Source: Blepharisma stoltei (Eukaryota > Ciliophora > Heterotrichea > Heterotrichida > Blepharismidae). From it: a stretch of 64,000 bases of DNA. Positions 9,799 through 20,088 of this stretch are shown piece by piece. The notes beneath the pieces are model-generated. The model made no database searches and was not told where the DNA came from. It was given only the letters and a program-made list of their open reading frames with translations. The first letter of the stretch is position 1. The number at the start of each line of letters is the position of its first letter. The DNA lies in contig CAJZBQ010000006.1 in the NCBI GenBank assembly GCA_914767885.1, positions 1-64,000 on the forward strand, in the 5' to 3' direction. A program made the position numbers and the translations under genes.

Positions 9799-12136
9799 AT
9801 GTCCGCCGGGTTTGAATTTCCAACTTATGGCAGAGGTGTCGACCCATCACCAGACTTAGACTTTGGCTTCATGTTTCGGCACCCTGACGAAAAAATTGGC
9901 TGTGTGGCACCTCAAAAAATTATTTATGAGCAAAAATTAGAGGACTTTTTAAAAACCAAGCTGCAAGCCCAAATAGAGAAAAAACGGGATCTATTGAAAA
10001 GTGGGGAAAATGAAATACCTGATATAATAAAGTTCTTAAAAGAAGAGTTTTTAAGGCTGACTCGAAAAACAGCCACGAGGCTGGAAAAAGGCGTTTTTAT
10101 TGCTGAGCTCAAGAAAAATCCTCTTTTGGCTGAAGTTTTTGGATTTGACGAAAATAGTAAAGATAAAGAAATTGAGGAGCAGGATTAGGATTAGGATTAT
10201 TAAAGTCAGGCGCTAGCCATATTGGTGACGCAGTCACCAAAGACCTCCCATACAGGAGGTTCATCCGCTTTTCGACTCCAGCCCAGAGGTTCTATCCCTC
10301 TTGCGAGTGTCCTTCCGGTACCTTCTGTCTCCTCCTTGCCTTGCGGCTTCAGTCTTTGAGTGGGCGGCTATGATTTCTGCGGCCCTGCTACGGGCGATTG
10401 GAGTAGCTTGATTCCAAAGATCAGCTCCTTGGAGTCTATCGGGTATCAAAGTGCCTTCCTTCGACAGCTACAGGAAAAAGACTGTTCCTCTGTGGCCTGG
10501 GCCGAAACCCCCAGCTTCTCGGTAGAGGAATGCCCATGGGTCCTTGGATCCAAAGGACGTTGTTGAGCACCTCCATTTCCAACACAGGAAAGCAGCCAAA
10601 ACTTACCCGGATACACACTTCTTGAGCCTGCGTCTGATCTCAGCTCGGAGTCCGTCCCAGTTCGCCGTAGCCATAAGGTCTGGACTGCAGCGCCAAGAGG
10701 GCAGGTTGACACGTGTCGCCATTTTAATGTATATGGAAATTGAGGAGCAAGTAGAAAATATTGGGACTGAAGAAGGAATTAATATGGACAAGTTCCTGCT
10801 GTTTTACCAAGTTTCCAAGAACAACTTGCTGAAGCCGATTCATTCAAAAACAGAGACCCAGTCAAGTGTGACTAATGATTCCTTTATGGAGCAGAATAAA
10901 CAGAGAACTGACGACATGAGCAGGGCTAAAGGAACGAGATTCGCAATAACGGTCCCTGAGCCTTTTAAATTTGACAGAAGAGAAAAAAGAAAAGGAATGT
11001 CTATAAGGGAAAGAAGGCTAAAAGAGATGCTCGAGGAAAAAGAAAAAGAAATCAAAGAATCTATAAAAATCACCTATAAAGCGACACCAGTGCCTCCTGA
11101 AGTAAAAATTCCGCGTTATGAACAGATTATGAAAGAACAAGAGGAGAGAAGGATGCAGGTAAAGCAAAATTCAATTGCAATTACAAAAGCAAATGAACAG
11201 CCGTTTAGTTTTTATTATAGGGATTTGACTAAAACAAAGCCAGAGCCAGCAGAAATGCCGAAACACGTTTTTACAGCGAATCCAGTGCCATGGACTACAT
11301 CGGTCCCACTGTATGATAAAATTGTAAGTGAAAGAGAACTGGCTAGAAAAGAAAGAATCAGCAAAGCTGCCATAGAGTCATTAAACCTAGCCATGATGCC
11401 TCCCAGAATGGAATTATACTATAGACAGCTGCAAAAAGCTTCAAAAACTCCTAAACCAAAGCCGAAAACCAAAAAGTTCAAAGCCAAAGCAGTCCCAGAC
11501 TTCCGCAGACTCCAAGCTGATTTCCAAAGTACCTTAGACGCCTGCAAGCAGTCCTTCAACCCTACAAAGCCTGAACCTTTTGCGTTCAACGAAACCCAGT
11601 CTTCTTTCGACTACCTCAAGCTCCTCGACAAAGAAGCTGATGCCAATAAAAAATGGGGCCAGCCTTCCAAGGCAAAAAGATCTAAGTCCTTATCAATCCT
11701 AAACAAGCCCAAAATAATCCCTAGTACAACTGAAAAAACCAAGGCTATGATTGAATACAAGCTTGCCCAGAAAAGAGAAGCCAAGATGAAAGAAGCCCTC
11801 AAAATGCAAGAAGAAGAAGAGCGACGGATGAAGCACGAAATGATGAAAGGGGTCGTGCAAAATTGTTCCCTAATAAAAGACAACACTGCTGAGCTTAAAA
11901 GAAGAAGAGAAGAGTCCATTAAAAACAGACGAGAAGAGCTGGAAGAAAAAGAAAGAGAATACTATGAACAAAAAGCTGAAATATACGAAAGAGTCAGCAA
12001 AAGACCTTTATTAGTAGAGCAAGTCGCAATGAAAAAACTAGCTAAGGATTTAGAACAGCTAGGACCTGTAAGAGAACTGCTGAGCCAGGAGGAAAGCAAC
12101 GAATATTCTCAAGACATGCTGAACCAAAGCTATTAA
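9799..12136 (+). CDS. FAM161-like centrosomal/ciliary protein
   Basis: Starts MSAGFEFPTYGRG at 9799. A SINE-like element (10182-10735) sits after EIEEQ; its 14-bp duplication GAAATTGAGGAGCA is in the same codon phase on both sides, so collapsing to one copy gives EIEEQVENIGTEEG. An ORF reading through part of the element from 10544 is spurious. The C-terminal two thirds match the FAM161 (UPF0564) pattern: EPFKFDRREKRK, repeated KATPVP / FTANPVP segments, QPFSFYYRDL, PPRMELYYRQLQ, then a long basic coiled coil. FAM161 proteins bind microtubules at centrioles and ciliary bases. Family assignment is from recognised motifs; role in this cell is inference. Confidence 0.8.
10182..10735 (-). mobile_element. 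SINE-like insertion in FAM161-like gene
   Basis: 554 bp, GC-rich compared with flanks, 14-bp TSD GAAATTGAGGAGCA (10168-10181, 10736-10749). On the minus strand it begins CATATACATTAAAATGGCGA and ends in a tail of CCTAAT-type repeats (plus strand GGATTAGGATTAGGATTATT). The terminal ATTTTAATGTATATG is shared with the element ending at 28264. The TSD has no TA, but removal between TA at 10186 and TA at 10730 is also in frame, leaving a few extra codons. Confidence 0.85.
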
Positions 12137-12160
12137 TATTTAAGGGGTTAATTTAAATGG

Positions 12161-12170
12161 CTATATAATT
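12161..12170 (+). promoter_or_regulatory. TATA-like motif close to a start codon
   Basis: CTATATAATT ends 5 nt before ATG 12176. Similar TATATAA/TATAATT motifs occur just upstream of several other starts (for example TTTATATAATTTTAAAT before ATG 31679), suggesting very short 5' leaders. This is pattern-based only; in an AT-rich genome such motifs also arise by chance. Confidence 0.35.
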
Positions 12171-12175
12171 GTAAA

Positions 12176-15024
12176 ATGGTTGATAAGAAATCTTCAGACA
12201 TTACCGATGAATTGTTTCAAGAAATCAATGAGGAGAGGAAAGGAAATAATGAAATAAAATTCAATTTCTTCAGCCCAAAAAAATCAAATATTCAGTCAGG
12301 AAATAGAGCTAATACTAGCCCAAGCTCTTCTGTTGATGAACTTGGTGGAAATGAAAATCCAATGATTGTAACACAACTTCTCAAAACTCAGCAGGAATTA
12401 GGATTGACGAAAATTGGGATTCTTGAATTTCAGAGTATCCTATCGAAGGAATTATTTTATATTATAGCAAATGGGGGATTTTTAATATAGAAAAATAATG
12501 ATATATATATACGTTCTCTACAGTTACTGACTCACTATGTCCTGATGCCTCCCGAGATGATCGAATGGCTGTTTTGCCAACTTTTTTGGTGAAAACAGCC
12601 TTTTTAATTAAAAATTTGCATTTATTGGGTAGATTTATTGGCTTATTAACAAGAGTTGGCAAGACCAACCACTTATCGTGTTGGTAGGAATGGGACGAAG
12701 GGAATCAGAAACCGTGCAGACGCTATATTTATAGGGTCTTTTAATATTTGCTTAATGACTCAGCATTTTAAGAAATTATATACAGCTCAATTCTTAGTTA
12801 GATATAATTTTGAGCCGCTAAATAATTTCTGCATCTCGAAGCATTTAATTACCTAGCCAAATATCTATACTTTAAAATAATATACAAAAGCTTGGGCCTG
12901 ATGAAAGCCGTTTTGAAATTGCAAATAACCAAACTATGACTACTGCACTAATAGAAGCCTTAAATAAATATAGAAATCCCGGAGCCCATACTATAGAGGA
13001 AAACTTGTTAACAAAAAACATTTATTCTTATTTGCTACTTAAACAGCCTGCTTCTCCAACCAGAATGACAAGGGCAGCTACTTTTGGAAAAGAATCAGAC
13101 GAAAAATACGAAATCGAGTCATCATCAAGCCCTAAAAAAGAGCCATTGAATTTATCAAAAGAACAATTCATTTGGCTACTGCCCAATACAAATGCAATAG
13201 AAACTGCCAATAAGCAAGACCTGCTTAAATCCATAGTGGACGCAATAGCCAAAAACGCCAATTCTGACGCATCACAAAGAAATTTTTTAATCGAAAAATA
13301 TGGGCAATATGCATATAGCCACTTGTCGTCACTTTCTTCTAAAGAATTTACCAAACCTGCAGAGCTTGCAAATGATTTAAATACCATCATCCAAAAAGCC
13401 AAAGAAACAGGCAATATTGCAAATTTAAGCCAATTTATCCCTAACGATTTTGAAGAAGAATATGAGATTTTGTCATCAGAAGCCCCAAAAAGGACGTCGC
13501 TAAAAGACAAGAGGAAAGACCAAAAAATCATAAAGTATATGAAGCCTTCAGAAACTGAAGGAGAAGCTGTTATAGCTGAACAGCCTAATGAAGATTTTGA
13601 AATAAAAAATGAACTGCAAAAATCACAAGAAACTAAAACTGAAGATTTGGACCAGAAATATAATGCAATTATAGAGAGTCTCAAAGCCCAAATTGAAGAC
13701 TTAGCAAAAAAGATAGACGAAGACAAAACATCAATATTTTTTTTAAATCAAGAAGCAATAGCTGACAAAGATTCAATTAAAAAATTAAATGAAGAGAAAA
13801 TTGCAATGAAAAAAAATTACGAAAAATTGATTTATGAACAAGAAGAACAGTACGCGAAGCTAGAAAACAATTATAAAGCAGATGAAGAAGCTATTAAATT
13901 TTTGAATCAAGGGCTAGGACAGTTGTCAGAAGAAAAAACAAAATTAGAAGCAGAATTGAAAAACAGAGAAAAATCTTTAAATGAGCAGCTATCACAAAGA
14001 TTAGCCAAGCTTAATGATGAGAAAAAAGAATATGAAGACCTTGTAAGAGATTTGGAAAGGAAATTAAGTGCAAGCAATGAAAGCAGAAATCAATATCAAG
14101 AAGAGGCTTTGAGATATAAAATTGAGATTGATAGTTTAAATAGACAAATAGCTAGTTTGGCTGTAGAAATAGATGAGATAAAAAGTGGGTATGAAGAAAA
14201 AATAAATGCAAAAAATAGAGAAATTGAAAATTATCAAAAATCAATAGAGAGTATAGATATAGAAGAAAATAAGAAATTAAATGAAATTATAAAGAAGCAG
14301 CAAACTGAAATATATTCATTACAAAATACTATTAATAGTCCCAGACGTTTTGCTCCAGAAACCTCTGAAGCTGTATCAGCTGAGCTGAATTCTTTGAAAT
14401 CTGAAAATATCCGTCTAAAAAATAAGCTGACAAATGTCCAAGAAAGATATGAGACTCTCAATTTTGAGAATGAAAGACTTAGGCGCGAAAATGATTATAG
14501 TCAAGTCTCAGAAGGAGGAGCAATCGATAAAAGGTATAAAGATATTATAATCAAAGAAAAACGAATTGAAGAAAAAGAAAAAGCATTTTTGAATAAAGAA
14601 ATATTGCTTAATCCCCACTATAAGCGATCGAAAAAAAATTTTTTTAATAGAAAAAATTTTTTATAAAAAGGTGATAGCTATATAATGAAATCTCAAGCTA
14701 ATTCTGATTAATTTTTAAACGGCTTGCGTTTTAAAACAAATTAAATTAATGTTTTCTTTCGAAAAAAAAAAATTACTATAAAGTTCATGCATAATTTTTT
14801 TTAAAAAAAATTATTAACACTTCCTTTAGCACAAAATTGTTTTGCTAGCTCACGGAGAGAGCTAGCAAACAACAGCAAGAATTCGAAGAAGAAAAGCATT
14901 CTTTTCAAATGCGGAAAATTGCTGAACTTACTCAAAAAAATTTAGATAGTCGAAACAACTTGAAATATTGGGTCTTTTTCATTATCTTTTTCATTCTTGG
15001 GGTTTCACTGAGATTAATAGTTTA
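12176..15024 (+). CDS. Tail-anchored coiled-coil protein, twice interrupted
   Basis: First part MVDKKSSDITDELF (12176-12435). An insert at 12436-12880 can be removed between TA dinucleotides in the same codon phase, joining LEFQS to IQKLGPDESRFEIANN and then to the long frame that contains MTTALIEALN (12936). From residue about 250 it is a near-continuous coiled coil (KLEAELKNREKSL and similar). A family-1 MITE (14611-14864) follows KEILL; removal gives KEILLSKQQQEFEEEK and a C-terminal hydrophobic helix (YWVFFIIFFILGVSL) ending at TAA 15024. The architecture resembles golgins or other tail-anchored tethers, but no specific family is recognised. The first junction is less certain than the second. 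Confidence 0.7.
12436..12880. mobile_element. Probable IES (about 445 bp) of unclear class
   Basis: Inferred because the frame is closed across it and reopens on removal between TA 12436 and TA 12881 (AGT/ATA phase). It has no obvious terminal inverted repeat. The middle is more GC-rich and contains short inverted repeats (AATGGCTGTTTTGCC, GTTGGCAAGACCAAC), somewhat like the SINE-like elements, but I found no convincing long TSD. The alternative is two separate genes flanking a spacer. Confidence 0.5.
14611..14864. mobile_element. Degenerate family-1 MITE/IES in coiled-coil gene
   Basis: Lies between TTA (14608-14610) and CTA (14862-14864). The body matches the family (TTTTTTTAATAGAAAAAATT, ATATAATGAAATCTCAAGCT) and the right end has TTTTGCTAGCTCACGGAGAG. 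Removal keeps codon phase and joins ILL to SKQQQEF. The C/G tracts are eroded, so this is an old copy. Confidence 0.8.
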
Positions 15025-15040
15025 ATTCTTATTTACTTAA

Positions 15041-15294
15041 TGCTAATTAATAAGAATACGCTTGCATAAGTCCCTTTCCTTGACCTCAACTTTGACTGAC
15101 AGCTCTGAGTAACGGTAGGTAAGATCGGCTTTACCGTCGACCTATTCATGTCCCAATCCTCGTAGGATCTCTCTACCTGTGCCAACCTCAGTGCATCTCT
15201 TTCCACGCTAAGTCTCTCAAGGAGCACAGAACCCCTCTCACAGAGCTCAGATGTATGGCCATAGCCCTACCTCTAACTCCCATTTTAAATTGTG
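15041..15294 (-). mobile_element. SINE-like insertion between genes
   Basis: 254 bp with a perfect 13-bp TSD CTTATTTACTTAA (15028-15040, 15295-15307). The minus-strand head is AAAATGGGAGTTAGAGG; the interior is GC-rich and non-coding. It sits in the spacer between two convergent genes. Confidence 0.85.
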
Positions 15295-15323
15295 CTTATT
15301 TACTTAAAATAAAGCAATTTAAA

Positions 15324-16502
15324 TTAGAAATCAAGATCGCTTTCTTTTTTTCTCAGTTCTAGCAAAGAATTGAAGCTGTCATCTGCATATCCAATATAAA
15401 AATACAATGAATTAGGCTCCTTAGTAAAGCAAATCCCTGAAATTTCCCCAAATCCATCTATCACTTGTCTCTCATCAAAGCTCCTCGTATCATAAATACT
15501 CACAAAATCCCCACTTTCCGAAAAAGCCATAAATTCCCCATTCTCACTGAACGCAAGATTTAATACCGATCCCATAAACCCACAAAGTGTATGCAAAGGC
15601 TGCACTTCAGTTCCTTTCCTGATATCCCAAATCATGCCTACTCCATCCTGATTTCCAGTCGCCAAAATATTTCCATTATTCGGATGCCATGCAACCCCAA
15701 ACGTATAGTCCTTATGTCCCGTCAGCTTATGAGTCATTTGTCCTGTCCTATAATCTTGTATATACACATCTTCATCATCCAGTGCTGCCGCAATTAAAGA
15801 ATAATCATAAGAAATTGCCGCTTTATTTACACAAGCAATAAATTCAAACTGCAGCTGAGTTTCTAAGGTGTTAGGGTCCATGATCCTCACCTTTTTGTCA
15901 TTATTGCAAGCCATAACTTTTACCCCATTTCCGTCATTGAAAAATTCGCAGTGATTCGTTATCTTTGTGCTGTCTTCGTCTGCTATGATTATGTCTTTTA
16001 TAGTGTTTCCTTCTAAGTCACTTATTTGCAATTCGCCTTCTAGGCCTCCACATACAAGATAATTATTTCAGGAATGGTAAGAGACGATATCGACGGCAGA
16101 AGATTTAATTTTTCTCGTTTTGCGGCTGAATGGGTTAAAGGAGAAAATTGAGTTTCCTCGGCTGAGGTATAAAATTTCATTGTCATTGGTGTATTGGACG
16201 CAATTTCTAAGCTGAAAATGCTTATAGCAGCATTCAGCTTGAGGATGGTTTGCATTGAACTCAAAGAAAGGACAGTCGTTGTATAAGGTGTTGTCGACGA
16301 AATTTTCTTCGGGAATTGGGCAGCTTCTGTATGCATGATATGTCCGTAATCGTCTGATTCGCAAATTTCGGCGAGAAATATTCATTGCGCTAGTATTTCA
16401 TGGGATTCCTTGAATATCATTGCAATCATGCCTACAGACATCTCGTGAGTGGATATTTGTTGATTCTTGTGTAAATTCGCCAGGCTTTGATTCAATTTCC
16501 AT
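15324..16502 (-). CDS. WD40-repeat protein, C2A9.03-like family
   Basis: 392 aa from ATG 16500-16502 (MEIESKPGEF) to TAA, one exon, two in-frame UGA codons read as Trp (GIPWNTS, YHSWNNY). Motifs follow the plant/fungal family of WD proteins typified by fission yeast C2A9.03: HFQLRNCVQY, YLVCGGLEGELQI, then repeats with HKDYTFGVAWHPN, ILATGNQDGVGMIWDIR and GEISGICF. The Cys-containing N-terminus is not conserved that I know of. WD40 propellers act as protein-binding scaffolds; the role of this family is not known to me. Uninterrupted. Confidence 0.85.
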
Positions 16503-17269
16503 TTAATAAAATTATATTCTGATAAAGGGAGAGTTTTGATTAAATGGGGTATAGAGTTATTTTTGTAATTGAGATTAGGAAATATTGCTGCTGAAATAAA
16601 TATGTTGGCATTTAAATGTCATTTTATTCTATTGAGTTCTTAGGTTCCACAGATATGTTAATGAGGATCTTTAAAAAATAGAACACTTTCAACTTTTATT
16701 TTATTTAAATTTACTTTTTTATTTTTCAATTGAGGGATAAGAATTTTTAAGGCTCTGTATTTAGTGCAAGTTCTATATTTAATTTTAGTTTATGTTTGCA
16801 ACAAATTCATTAATAATCCTTGCATTCTTCAGCTTGATTTCTACTCAAAATGAACTTATTTTACGATAAATTCTTTTATTGTCTATATTTCATTTTAAAT
16901 TTTAATGCTCAATTGATAAAAAACCGAAAAATTTATTTCTTATATATAAACTAATTTATTGTAAATTCATTAAAAGCTATTTTATATTTAATAAAATACT
17001 GAATTATTACTGGGAATAAGGTTTAACATTAACATCATTATCGGTAAATTCAGTGGCAAAAATGATATCTAATCTTTGCATATATTCAATAAAATATTCT
17101 TTAAGTAATATGCTTTTTTATATCAGCATATTGAAAATATATATTTAAGACTTTTTTGAAAATATACCTATTAAGATTTATACCTTATTCGCTAAATAAT
17201 CCAAAGCAAAATCAAGCTCAGGCTATATAATTACAGCTATTTAATATTTTTAAGATAATATTCAAAAAT
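16503..17269. other. AT-rich intergenic spacer
   Basis: 767 bp between divergent genes, very AT-rich with homopolymer runs. A CTATATAATTA motif lies about 50 bp before ATG 17270. I see no gene, RNA or element in it. Confidence 0.6.
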
Positions 17270-18332
17270 ATGGCTGAGCACTCAAGCATAATGGATTTTG
17301 CTAACGATCGAGATTATTTGCACAATGAAGTATCTGCAGCTTGCAACTTATTACAATTAGCATTTGATGAAGTTCAAAAGCAAGGCTATAAAAAGCCAAG
17401 ACGAAAACTTGATAATCTAAAAAGTTATGCGGCAGAAGCAAAATATTTAAGCCATTTATACTAGGTGAATATTTATGAAATATAAATTTAAAAAAAGCAA
17501 AATTATTAGAAGTAATTATAATTATCAGCTTGGCTAAAGACTGGGCTGAAGCTGAAAATAAGTTGAGAGATTATGAAGACATGGTGGATAGCCAAAGAAA
17601 AGGAAGTTATACAAGCAAAATCGATGATATCGGTAAATGTGACTCTAATCAAAAAAGAAATAGTGAAACATCATCTAAAAATGCTTATAAATATCCTAAT
17701 CAAGACCTCAGCCAAACAAAAATTCACATCAGTGATTTCTATAGCAGTTTAGAACAATCTAGACAAGAATCTTTGTCAGATTCTCTCAGCGAAGTACTTT
17801 TAAGGATTCTTTTTCCTCTGCTCACAAAAGTTCGCTCTATGCAAGAAACCAAACAATTTTACTCAAGGTTTACAAGATACCTCCTTAAAATTTTCGATCA
17901 AGAAAACAAAGAAATTAAAAAAATTTTGCTAATTGATAATATCGCTCAAAAAAAGGCTTTTTAAGGATATAAATTTCGCTTTATGAGCAATAAAATAATT
18001 GAGTTTCCTATAAAAACATTAGGAAAATATTTAATTTAAAGGCTTTTTGCCTCAAAGGACAAATTTTGACCCAAAAAAAGCCAATACAAAAATTTAGAGT
18101 TTCTGTAAGAGCAGTTATGGCTGCTTTAAGAATCAAAAAACTAATTCCTAATAAAGAAGAAAAGGTAAAACTTTGTGGGGTTTCTATCAATATGCTGTCA
18201 ACAAAAATGGCCATTCCTATTCACAGTCCAGCCCCAGCTACTCCAAGAGTAGTAGCTGATATCATGCATTCTATGGAAAAAGCCTATGGAAAACCCATGA
18301 AAGTCCGATCTAAATGAAATGCCTTAATGTAA
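17270..18332 (+). CDS. Hypothetical protein with two short IES-like interruptions
   Basis: Starts MAEHSSIMDFANDRD. A segment at 17457-17512 (or to 17518) contains stops; removal between TA dinucleotides of matching phase joins YLSHL to ISLAKDWAEAENKL. A second segment at 17937-18031 is removed the same way, joining LLIDN to LKAFCLKGQ; it includes a direct repeat AAGGCTTTTT. The frame continues through VRAVMAALRIKKL and one UGA (SKWNALM) to TAA at 18330. The protein is helical and charged, with a Ser-rich middle. No family recognised. Lies 42 bp upstream of the next gene on the same strand. Confidence 0.6.
17457..17512. mobile_element. Short TA-bounded IES candidate (about 56 bp)
   Basis: Bounded by TA in CATTTATAC and in AGTAATT; both TAs are codon positions 2-3. 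An alternative right TA at 17519 gives 62 bp with the same phase. Without removal the frame stops at TAG 17462. Confidence 0.55.
17937..18031. mobile_element. Short TA-bounded IES candidate (about 95 bp)
   Basis: Removal between TA 17937 and TA 18032 (both codon position 3-1) restores an open frame. The direct repeat AAGGCTTTTT, once inside and once just beyond the segment, offers an alternative boundary. The exact ends are uncertain. Confidence 0.45.
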
Positions 18333-18374
18333 AAAATAAATAGAGACCAGCAAGCCAAAGTATGCCGACAATTT

Positions 18375-18950
18375 ATGGCTGACATCAAATCAATAATCCA
18401 GCTCCTCCTCAAAGAAAACGTCAAGCAAAAGCACTCCTTAGACAAGCTCAAAGAAAGGTATCTTTTAATCAGCTTGCAAAAATCAGACACAGACCGCGAC
18501 GAGCTAGAGTCTGCGCTCCAGCGAACAATTGTGTACACAAAGACGCTGGAGCAAGAAATCATTAATTTAACCCAAGACCCTGAATATTTAAGACAGCTAG
18601 AAGACGACAGTGAAATGCTGCTAGAATTAGAGTCACACAAAAAAGCATTAAAAGGGCTGACTTCACAATACAACCAGCTTGAAAGAAAGCTAGAAGACAT
18701 AACAAAGGAGAATAAAGCTTTAAAAAAGAAAATTGGAGGCAAAAGAGTTGGCTCAAGCAATTCTCAAGCTTCTTCTAAGCTTGGTAGGACGTCAAATGAG
18801 TCATCGGTAACGGATCCCACACTTTTGGATTCTCATAGGAAAATTGCGATGAAGCTGAAAAACAATGGGCTTTCTTTGCCAATAAGCCCATTTGAGTCAA
18901 CTCTTAGTGCAGAAGAAAATACTGAAGAGTGGGTAACAGCGATACATTAA
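18375..18950 (+). CDS. Hypothetical coiled-coil protein (191 aa)
   Basis: ATG 18375 (MADIKSIIQLLLKENV) to TAA. Residues about 1-120 form a strongly predicted coiled coil (LEQEIINLTQD, YNQLERKLEDITKENKALK) followed by a Ser/Thr-rich tail. Uninterrupted and without in-frame UGA. It convergently faces CCDC124 with only 29 bp between stops. No family recognised. Confidence 0.75.
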   Translation: MADIKSIIQLLLKENVKQKHSLDKLKERYLLISLQKSDTDRDELESALQRTIVYTKTLEQEIINLTQDPEYLRQLEDDSEMLLELESHKKALKGLTSQYNQLERKLEDITKENKALKKKIGGKRVGSSNSQASSKLGRTSNESSVTDPTLLDSHRKIAMKLKNNGLSLPISPFESTLSAEENTEEWVTAIH

Positions 18951-18979
18951 TTACATAATTAACTGAGACCAATAATCCT

Positions 18980-20070
18980 CTATGTTTGGCTTATTTTAAC
19001 ATTATAGTCTACGTGGCGCTGATTGAAAGGATTTTCTGGAGCTTTTTCCCATTCCTTATGCAGTATATTTAACAGCTGAGACCTTTTCAAGGTAGGGTAC
19101 TCTTTTTTCATGTCAGGTAGTCTTGCTTCTACATAGTCATCCCAAGCCTTTTTAGCTTTCTTTTCAGGGTGTTTCATAACTTTGTCGTCAAGTGCGTTTA
19201 AGGCGTCGTCCAGTTCTCTTATGTCTAAGCTATCAACTCCTCTTTCTGCGAGTTTTTCGATTTCTTCTCTTCTAATGTGATTTGGGTTTATGTCTTCTTC
19301 GAATTTTTGTTCTTCTATAGCTTTTTGTTCTTCTGTCACCTGGGATCTTAAGCTTGCCAAAAGTGACTGTCTCTGCATTTCTGCGATCTGTGCTTGGGTC
19401 ATTTTCTTACTCCCCCCCCCCTCCGTGAGCGAACAAAACCATTAGAAAAATCGCCATTTTTTGACCAAAAACCCACCCTCCGTGAGTGAACAAAAATTTT
19501 TTTAATAGAAAAAATTTTAATGGAAAAAAATTTTGATATATAAGTGATAATTAGTATAATGAAATCTAGAGCTAATTCTGTTTTAATTTTAAACAAATTG
19601 CGTTTTAAAACATAAAATTTTGCAAATTAAATTAATATTTGCTTCCCAATTTTTGCAAATTAGGATTTTTTTAAATTTCGAAAAAAATATTTTTTATAAA
19701 ATTTATATATAAATTTTTTTTTAAAAAAAAAAAATTAACCCCCCCCTCCGTGAGCGAACAAAATTTTTTTGTTCGCTCACGGAGGGGGGGGGGGGGAGTT
19801 AGGAGGCTCTTTTTTCCTTTTGGCTGCTTCTAAAGTTTCTAGCTCTTCGTCAGCTAGTTTTCTGTTTTCCTGCTTTCTTTCTAACTCCTTCTGCTTTTTT
19901 TCTTCTTTTTCTCTTTTCCTTTCCTCTTTAGCTTTTCTAGATGCATCATCGTCGGCCCATTTTATGCTTTCTTTGCGCTCTTCTTCAGCCAGTCTTTTTT
20001 CTGTTTTCGCCTGCTTTTTCTTTTCACGGGCTTCTTCACTTTTAGTATTGATACCGAATTTTTTAGGCAT
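18980..20070 (-). CDS. CCDC124: CCDC124/Lso2-like ribosome-associated protein
   Basis: N-terminal exon part MPKKFGINTKSEEARE through a basic coiled coil to KRKKEPP, then a family-1 MITE (19410-19801), then KKMTQAQIAEMQRQS to the stop at 18980. Excising the MITE and one TTA joins EPP to KKMTQAQ in frame. Motifs are those of CCDC124: the MPKKF start, LDIRELDDALNALD, KAWDDYVEARLPDMKKEYP, RSQLLNILHKEWEKAPENP and a terminal NQRHVDYN. In other eukaryotes CCDC124/Lso2 binds idle ribosomes at the decoding/GTPase centre. Length is normal once joined. Confidence 0.92.
19410..19801. mobile_element. Full-length family-1 MITE (IES) in CCDC124
   Basis: Flanked by TTA (19407-19409, 19799-19801). Begins with a C-tract and CTCCGTGAGCGAACAAAA, repeats the motif near 19478 (CCTCCGTGAGTGAACAAAA), has an AT-rich body, and ends in a hairpin made of two facing copies of the motif (19742-19797) with a G-tract. 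So it contains four copies of the terminal motif. It is nearly identical over long stretches to copies at 47.2 and 55.0 kb. Confidence 0.93.
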
Positions 20071-20088
20071 AATTTATTATAAATATAA

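Noticed and set aside
10544-10735. Start of the FAM161-like gene at 10544
   Set aside because: This part lies inside the SINE-like insertion; the 14-bp duplication shows that the real upstream exon ends at 10181.
13028-13726. Long minus-strand ORF opposite the coiled-coil gene
   Set aside because: It is the Ser/Phe-rich complement of a coiled-coil coding strand with strong coding character; typical antisense shadow.
19399-19596. Short proteins encoded inside MITEs (for example 19399-19596, 54916-55140, 55164-55421)
   Set aside because: They are shadows of the AT-rich MITE body and recur wherever the MITE does.
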